Below are positions 59,473-64,000 of a stretch of 64,000 nucleotides of DNA, in pieces. A program made the position numbers and the translations under genes. Origin of the DNA: a bacterium (lineage in GTDB: Bacteria > Armatimonadota > Fimbriimonadia > Fimbriimonadales > Fimbriimonadaceae); the NCBI GenBank assembly GCA_013823945.1, contig PNMZ01000002.1, positions 1 to 64,000 on the forward strand, written 5' to 3'. The first letter of the stretch is position 1, and each line of letters opens with the position of its first letter. The notes below the pieces were generated by a model. It was not told where the DNA came from. It did not search any database and saw only the letters and a program-made list of their open reading frames with translations.

Positions 59473-60497
59473 TTCTTCGGATTTGGAATACGTTCTTGGG
59501 GATGAGCGTGCAGGATCACGGGATGATTGAGGCGAAACAGCCTCGTCTGGTAATTGATCTCAGTTGGCTCACCTTGGGCATTTTTTAGTCCACTTATTCG
59601 GACCGAATAAGTTGTGTTGGGAGTGTAGTTGATGCCAGTTGGTCGGAAAGTAAAGGCGGGGCCGTTTCCAAATTTTCTTCCGCAAAAGTTTGCAAAGAAA
59701 TCGGTATCTGTTCGCTTGTTCCGGTTGTCATCTGGATGGAAGATCCAGATTTTATTGGTTGAATGATCTTTGAGTTCGATTGTGACGAGATCTGGGTTGG
59801 GTTTTGCAAAGTGCTTCGAATTGAGGCTGACCGACCACGGAATCGATGGTGGGCAGAATTCGATGGGAAATGCATCTGGAGCGGGCCAGGCGACGAACGG
59901 CGGATTCTTCGCGTTGAGAGCCGACTGGTCGGAAGCCATGATTGCGCCATATGACGTAGGTACTTGGCCGGACTGCACGAATCCATAGCCGATTTTCTGG
60001 AGGCGGGGGTTGAGGAACCAACGTCTGTGACCAACGTTCCAGACATTTGCTTTGTCATCAACCATTTGAAGATGGATCATTTCGACCAAATTCGTTCTGC
60101 GGCCCGACAGCCGGGTGATGTTGCTTTGGACAGTGCCTTGGCTGGCGGTTGCGTAATCATCAATATGGAAACTGGATGGCATGGGCAATCTGTGTCCAAC
60201 GGAGTTATTTGATTGGAGGAGGTGGGCTCCCCATTGGGCTTTGAAATTGAGGTCGTCTTCAATCGTGAGGTTTGAGTCCAATTGAGCAGTGATTCGAACA
60301 AATTTAAGGAAGTTATGAGCATCTTCGACAAAGTCTTGGTTGAGTTCTCCAGGTTGTCGCAGGGCGATGTTTGGAAGGGAAAGGAACGGTGAAGTTCTGT
60401 GCACAGGCTTGAGATCAGCCCAAGCAGCTTGAAGGAATGCCTCTTGGTTTGATGTAGTGCGGTTGATGAGGGAAGCAGCAAGGGCGGTTGTAATCAT
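59469..60497 (-). CDS. CAP-domain (SCP-like) exported protein
   Basis: 342 aa. After a short hydrophobic N-terminus (ITTALAASLI) comes a CAP-like alpha/beta domain: HNFLKFVRITAQLDSNLTIE, AQWGAHLLQSNN, then VGHRRWFLNPRLQKIGYGF, the diagnostic CAP block. The C-terminal 130 residues are beta-rich (VTIELKDHSTNKIWIFHPDD, TYSVRISGLKNAQGEPTEIN), perhaps an Ig-like or adhesion domain. Such bacterial proteins are secreted; their activity is unknown. It overlaps the ArgC-like stop by 4 nt on the opposite strand. 60498-60623 upstream shows no gene. Confidence 0.78.
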   Translation of the reverse strand: MITTALAASLINRTTSNQEAFLQAAWADLKPVHRTSPFLSLPNIALRQPGELNQDFVEDAHNFLKFVRITAQLDSNLTIEDDLNFKAQWGAHLLQSNNSVGHRLPMPSSFHIDDYATASQGTVQSNITRLSGRRTNLVEMIHLQMVDDKANVWNVGHRRWFLNPRLQKIGYGFVQSGQVPTSYGAIMASDQSALNAKNPPFVAWPAPDAFPIEFCPPSIPWSVSLNSKHFAKPNPDLVTIELKDHSTNKIWIFHPDDNRNKRTDTDFFANFCGRKFGNGPAFTFRPTGINYTPNTTYSVRISGLKNAQGEPTEINYQTRLFRLNHPVILHAHPQERIPNPKN

Positions 60498-60623
60498 TTT
60501 GAGCCACAGACAGTGGTCGTTTCCCCTGTCTCTAATTTACGGGACAAGAGCGTCAAGAAAAGAGACAAAAAATTGCGTAAATTATGTATTTTTGCTAGTG
60601 AACGAATGATGATCGGGGATGCG

Positions 60624-60782
60624 TCAGGCAGTTAGCAGAGCCGAATTTCCGGGGCATCCCTCTTCCCCAAAAAGACCATCTGGAGATTCATCGTCGAGTC
60701 GTCGATAGGGATTGGCGTTGGTGTCACTTCCGTTGCGACGAAGCGTGGGACGACGCGAGAGGCGACGATGCAGGCTCTGCAT
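60624..60782 (-). CDS. possible 52-aa protein
   Basis: A short frame begins 3 nt after the stop of the phosphodiester glycosidase gene, with AGTAGGA just before the ATG. It encodes an Arg-rich start (HRRLSRRPTLRRNG) and an acidic end (DDESPDGLFGEEGCPGNSAL). I recognise no family. Its last bases lie within a GGGATGC/GCATCCC stem (60616-60660). It could be a coupled small gene, or noncoding. Confidence 0.3.
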   Translation of the reverse strand: MQSLHRRLSRRPTLRRNGSDTNANPYRRLDDESPDGLFGEEGCPGNSALLTA

Positions 60783-60785
60783 ATC

Positions 60786-62150
60786 CTACTCTGTGATCGT
60801 TATTTCGATTGATGTCGAGGTGTCCCGAGTCGTAGCTGTGATGGTGGCTTTTCCCGGTTTTAGTGGGTGAAGGGTTCCGGATTGGTCGATCCAGGCGTTG
60901 CCTTGAGCCGTCCAGATGACAGGAGTCATATTTGCGGTCAGCATAGTGGTTTGCTTAACAGAGATGGTGGTCTCGGGGTTTGCGATGGAGAGTCTGTTCG
61001 AGCTTTGCGGCCGGACGGGCGGAATGTTGAACGTTATGGCGTTGGCGATGGCGCGTTCGGAGCCGGCACTGGGTTTATTGAGGACTGTTTGGAAAAAATT
61101 GATTGAACTACTACCACCTCCATCTAGGTTCATGGCTTGGGTGCAGCCCCAATCCCGAAGTTTCGTGGCGAGGTCGTTGAGCTTGATGCCTACGCTTTGT
61201 GATTGGCGTCCGTCCACGACGACCAGCCAGATTTTCCCATTTGCGGTTGAACCGATTGCAGTGCGGGGGTGTTTAGTTTCGGCGAATGAGTCGGTGGTGG
61301 GAAAGGACTGTGGGATTCCATTAACGACGAGATCGGGGCCACCGCCGATGACGTTGGTCACTTTGTTGGAATCAAGACCAGTGATATTTATTTTGATGCT
61401 GATTTGATCACCGATTTGCGGTTTGGTGAGGATGTCGAATTTTGTAGTTGGCATCGTGAGCACCCATTCTCCCTTTGGGATTTGTGCCTTCGATTGAGTA
61501 GTTTTTATTGACTTGATTGTTAATGCATTTGTGCTGTTCGTGGTGAGATGTGTATCAGGGGCTTGGAGATAGATCGCCGTTTGGGGTGTGGTGGCGTAAA
61601 AGTGGGCGGCATCGGTGGTGTGCAGAATGACTTCTGAGTCATCGCTTCGGGCATTGATGTCGTCGATAGGAATGATTTGAGTTCCGATTGATACAGATGC
61701 TTCCCAGTCGAGGTCGAGAAGGGACATCACAGTGTTGCTATCCCAGCCGATGGCATCCGCTCGACCTCCCTTTGTGGGTCGGCTGAGGAGTTTGCCGAGA
61801 TTTAGCATGGCTCCAGAAGGGTCACCGCCGGGATCGTCACCCCATTGAAAGAAATCGGCGTTGATGCCACCGCTGGCATTGGTTTGTTCAATAATTTTAG
61901 ACAAGGTTGTACGCCCATTGAATGTTGAGTCGTCGTAGATTGTCCCTCCGGCTAAAGCGACATTCAGTTGAACAGTCTTAGGATCGAGAAGGAGACCGAA
62001 AGAATTAGTGTTTTCTGTGGAGTTGCGCTCCATTCGAAAAGTGACTTCGGGGGTTATGGGGACATCCCAAATTTGGATGGGATTTTGGAGGGCCACGGAG
62101 AGGGCGAGGGTTGCGACGAACATTGGCCTCATTTTGAACCGTTGGGCCAC
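60786..62150 (-). CDS. secreted phosphodiester glycosidase-family protein
   Basis: 454 aa. A signal peptide (RPMFVATLALSVALQ) precedes a NAGPA/DUF2233-type domain: GGINADFFQWGDDP, GPDLVVNGIPQSFP, HPRTAIGSTANGKIWLVVVD and the signature AMNLDGGGSSSINF. These proteins remove sugars linked through phosphodiesters, in wall polymers for example. The C-terminal 90 residues look like a bacterial Ig-like (Big2) domain (VWTAQGNAWIDQSGTLHPLK). It lies 20 nt downstream of the NlpC-like gene on the same strand, suggesting a joint role in the cell envelope. Confidence 0.85.
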   Translation of the reverse strand: MAQRFKMRPMFVATLALSVALQNPIQIWDVPITPEVTFRMERNSTENTNSFGLLLDPKTVQLNVALAGGTIYDDSTFNGRTTLSKIIEQTNASGGINADFFQWGDDPGGDPSGAMLNLGKLLSRPTKGGRADAIGWDSNTVMSLLDLDWEASVSIGTQIIPIDDINARSDDSEVILHTTDAAHFYATTPQTAIYLQAPDTHLTTNSTNALTIKSIKTTQSKAQIPKGEWVLTMPTTKFDILTKPQIGDQISIKINITGLDSNKVTNVIGGGPDLVVNGIPQSFPTTDSFAETKHPRTAIGSTANGKIWLVVVDGRQSQSVGIKLNDLATKLRDWGCTQAMNLDGGGSSSINFFQTVLNKPSAGSERAIANAITFNIPPVRPQSSNRLSIANPETTISVKQTTMLTANMTPVIWTAQGNAWIDQSGTLHPLKPGKATITATTRDTSTSIEITITE

Positions 62151-62170
62151 TGGATTCGGTTAACTGATGG

Positions 62171-62776
62171 TTAGTTTGCGGGATTGTCGCGCCGACTGAC
62201 GAATTCGGCGTACCAGGAATTCCAGTCGTTACGGCGGAAGATTCTTTGTTGATTCGTGTTGCTTTTTGTGAGACGGGCGGTGAGCTGTTGGAATTGTTTG
62301 AGGTCTTCCATGACTACTCCTTTGTGTGATGCTGCATTGTGAACGACCCAGTGGCGGTTGTCATGCCAGACAACGACCCCGGTGTGTCCGCGCCATTCGT
62401 TGTCACGATTCTTGTATCGGTAGACGAGGATGTCGCCGGTCTTGATGTTTTCTTCCGGATTGAAACCGACTTCACGCATGAACTTTTCGCTCATGAGAGT
62501 TTCGGTAGTTGGTCGGAATGGGACGGGATTTCCGGTTGCGAGGATGTAGTCCATCACAAGGATGCTGCAATCGTTGGTACCCCAGATGTACTCATTACCT
62601 TTGCTTTGAAATTGACGGTAGGCGACTTGGATTTCGGGCTGACGCCGGAAGACTTCGGCGGGGATTTTCTTAACAAGAAGAACTTTGGGAAAGAGTACAG
62701 GATAGAGTAGAACTGCGCCGACGGAAGCACCAATGAAGCCAGTTGTTAAGGCGACTGCTTTGACCCTTCGACTCAT
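62171..62776 (-). CDS. exported cysteine-peptidase-like (NlpC/CHAP-type) protein
   Basis: 201 aa. An N-terminal helix (ALTTGFIGASVGAVLLYPVL) anchors or exports it. YIWGTNDCSILVMDYILATG places a Cys at the start of the first catalytic-domain helix. IKTGDILVYRYKNRDNEWRG and HTGVVVWHDNRHWVVHNAAS give the strand pair with the catalytic His and a following His. This order (Cys, then GDILV, then GHTGVV) is that of NlpC/P60 and CHAP amidases. It probably cleaves a cell-wall peptide or amide bond. It precedes the phosphodiester glycosidase gene in one transcript. Confidence 0.75.
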   Translation of the reverse strand: MSRRVKAVALTTGFIGASVGAVLLYPVLFPKVLLVKKIPAEVFRRQPEIQVAYRQFQSKGNEYIWGTNDCSILVMDYILATGNPVPFRPTTETLMSEKFMREVGFNPEENIKTGDILVYRYKNRDNEWRGHTGVVVWHDNRHWVVHNAASHKGVVMEDLKQFQQLTARLTKSNTNQQRIFRRNDWNSWYAEFVSRRDNPAN

Positions 62777-62814
62777 AGAAGTTGCTACTGGGACGTTTTT
62801 GATTGGGTTTCAGT

Positions 62815-63789
62815 TCAGGGCCCCAGGACATGACCAAAGGCTCGGAATCGGTCATATCGGTGCTGGCGGAGTTGTTCTCCGGTCAGTTTTTGGAGTTCAG
62901 TGAGGTGGGTGGTTATGGCATCACGCACAATTTGGGCGGCTTCTGCCGGGTTTCGGTGAGCGCCTCCGAAGGGTTCTTTAAGGACTTGTTCGACGAGGCC
63001 GAGTTCGAGCGCGGAGTCTGAAGTGAGCTTGAGGGCAGCAGCGGCTTGGGCTTTTTTGGCGGGATCTCGCCAGAGGATTGCGGCGCATCCTTCGGGGGGG
63101 ATGACGCTGTATACGCTGTGTTCTTGCATGAGAACGCGGTTAGCGATGGCGATCCCAATTGCGCCGCCTGATCCGCCTTCGCCGATAACAACGGAGACGA
63201 TGGGAACTGTAAGTTCAAACATTTTGAGCATTGAAGCGGCGATGGCTTCGGAGATTCCTCGTGATTCGGATTCAACACCTGGGTCGGCTGCGGGGGTGTC
63301 GATGAAAGTGATGACGGGCATCCGGAATCGCTCGGCCATTTCAAACATGCGGATTGCTTTGCGATAGCCCTCGGGTTTAGCCATGGCGAAGTTGCGTTGG
63401 GCACGTTCTTGGATATTGCGGCCTTTTTGGTGACCAACGATGATTACAGACTGACCATTGAACCGAGCGGGTCCCGCAACGATGGCGTGATCCGCACCGT
63501 ACCGGCGGTCTCCATCGAGCTCGGTGAAATCGGTGAATAGGGTTTGGATATAGTCGAGGGTGTAAGGGCGAGGATCGGCGCGGGCGAGGAGAACTTGCTC
63601 CCATGGACCGAGGCGTGAATAGCGAACTTCAAGGAAGTTCTCGATCCGTTTTTCGAACTCTTCGATACGGGTTTCGAGGGCTTCTCGCTTGATTGCATCT
63701 GTTTCTTTATCGGCAAGGGCTTTGAGTTTGGAGACGCCTTCTTCAAGATCGAGGACAGGTTTTTCCCACTCTTTCCAGCTGTTCGCCAT
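62815..63789 (-). CDS. accA: acetyl-CoA carboxylase carboxyltransferase subunit alpha
   Basis: 324 aa. With AccD it transfers CO2 from carboxybiotin to acetyl-CoA, making malonyl-CoA for fatty acids. WEQVLLARADPRPYTLDYIQ, FTDFTELDGDRRYGADHAIV, GHQKGRNIQERAQRNFAMAK and FIDTPAADPGVESESRGISE are conserved blocks, with the oxyanion-hole GEGGSGGAIGIAIANRVLMQ. The ATG overlaps the accD stop (TAATG), so the two are translationally coupled. Length is normal. Confidence 0.97.
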   Translation of the reverse strand: MANSWKEWEKPVLDLEEGVSKLKALADKETDAIKREALETRIEEFEKRIENFLEVRYSRLGPWEQVLLARADPRPYTLDYIQTLFTDFTELDGDRRYGADHAIVAGPARFNGQSVIIVGHQKGRNIQERAQRNFAMAKPEGYRKAIRMFEMAERFRMPVITFIDTPAADPGVESESRGISEAIAASMLKMFELTVPIVSVVIGEGGSGGAIGIAIANRVLMQEHSVYSVIPPEGCAAILWRDPAKKAQAAAALKLTSDSALELGLVEQVLKEPFGGAHRNPAEAAQIVRDAITTHLTELQKLTGEQLRQHRYDRFRAFGHVLGP

Positions 63790-64000
63790 TACGATTTTGC
63801 TCCTGCGGTGAGTCGGTGTCCGAGAATGGAGCAGAGGTTGCCGAGAGTGGCTTTCATTTCTTTTCGATGGACGATTCGGTCGAGCATTCCTGACCGGAGG
63901 ACAAATTCGGCGGTTTGGAAGTCATCGGGAATTTTGAGGACTTGGGCTTGGGCGGAAACTCTCGCTCCGGCGAATCCGATGAGTGCTTTGGGCTCGGCGA
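63789..64000 (-). CDS. accD: acetyl-CoA carboxylase carboxyltransferase subunit beta (3' end)
   Basis: Partial: the gene enters from beyond position 64000 and only its last 69 codons are here. AEPKALIGFAGARVSAQAQV, then LKIPDDFQTAEFVLRSGMLD and RIVHRKEMKATLGNLCSIL match the AccD C-terminus. The usual opening of that block ends in RVI, here RVS. The stop TAA at 63789-63791 shares its last base with the accA ATG, giving the coupled pair accD-accA. Confidence 0.93.
   Translation of the reverse strand, partial: AEPKALIGFAGARVSAQAQVLKIPDDFQTAEFVLRSGMLDRIVHRKEMKATLGNLCSILGHRLTAGAKS

Noticed and set aside
60611..60660. Stem with GTCAGG and AGCAG inside, resembling an SRP RNA helix 8
   Set aside because: The GGAA tetraloop stem between the two conserved strands is missing and the flanking arms do not extend as in SRP RNA.

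Overview
The window looks like chromosomal DNA of an environmental bacterium. The closest fit I can infer is the Armatimonadota (Fimbriimonas-like). The clues are a prepilin-type protein with an [15 protein letters not shown]-terminus, several PEP-CTERM surface proteins, menaquinone synthesis by the futalosine route (mqnC), middling GC, and frequent GTG/TTG starts. The phylum is inferred from these features and was not tested by a search. I see no rRNA or tRNA gene, no CRISPR array, no insertion sequence and no prophage.

Layout. 1-4254: rpoB alone between its own leader and a terminator; no rpoC follows. 4251-12981: a glycosyltransferase, mqnC, small unknowns, a secreted nuclease/phosphatase-fold protein, a BTAD/TPR regulator, a MurNAc-recycling pair (BadF-type kinase plus murQ) and a GT9 protein. 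13041-17753: a DUF2089/YvlB-like pair, then an ECF sigma factor overlapping a membrane DUF4349 protein that probably regulates it, and two membrane proteins. 17814-26022: aldo/keto reductase, a small alarmone-hydrolase-like HD protein, rpsT, a 630-aa protein with repeated winged-helix-like blocks, two tandem PEP-CTERM genes, a GNAT, a PLP lyase and rpmE2. 26186-33188: an HD-GYP response regulator, another PEP-CTERM gene with a hairpin leader, ppdK, then a small accessory patch with an HNH gene, a decayed copy of its 3' end, and a structured leader RNA.

33189-43819: murA-mreB-secreted protein, a histidine kinase and an NtrC-type regulator without a DNA-binding domain, a cysteine-peptidase-like protein, an acyl-ACP desaturase, palindromic repeats, a prepilin-like gene behind a clear cobalamin riboswitch, and tig. 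43893-52920: clpP-clpX, small proteins, an APH-fold kinase, pruA, a HerA-like ATPase, a Gfo/Idh/MocA oxidoreductase and a DinB protein. 53015-64000: metallophosphoesterase and metalloprotease, miaA-hfq-dapF (dapF apparently starts at CTG), smpB, an FKBP lipoprotein, a degenerate ArgC-like protein, a CAP protein, a phosphodiester glycosidase/NlpC-like pair, accA and the 3' end of accD.

Functionally the window mixes housekeeping information processing (rpoB, S20, L31, SmpB, Hfq, MiaA), protein quality control (tig-clpP-clpX, FKBP), envelope growth and recycling (murA, mreB, MurQ pair, accDA, GT2/GT9), secreted surface proteins, and signalling. The most interesting observations are the B12 riboswitch in front of a prepilin-like gene, the HNH leader with an internal terminator plus a decayed HNH tail nearby, the stand-alone rpoB, the ArgC-like protein lacking its catalytic cysteine and Rossmann domain, the NtrC-type activator without HTH, and the CTG start of dapF.
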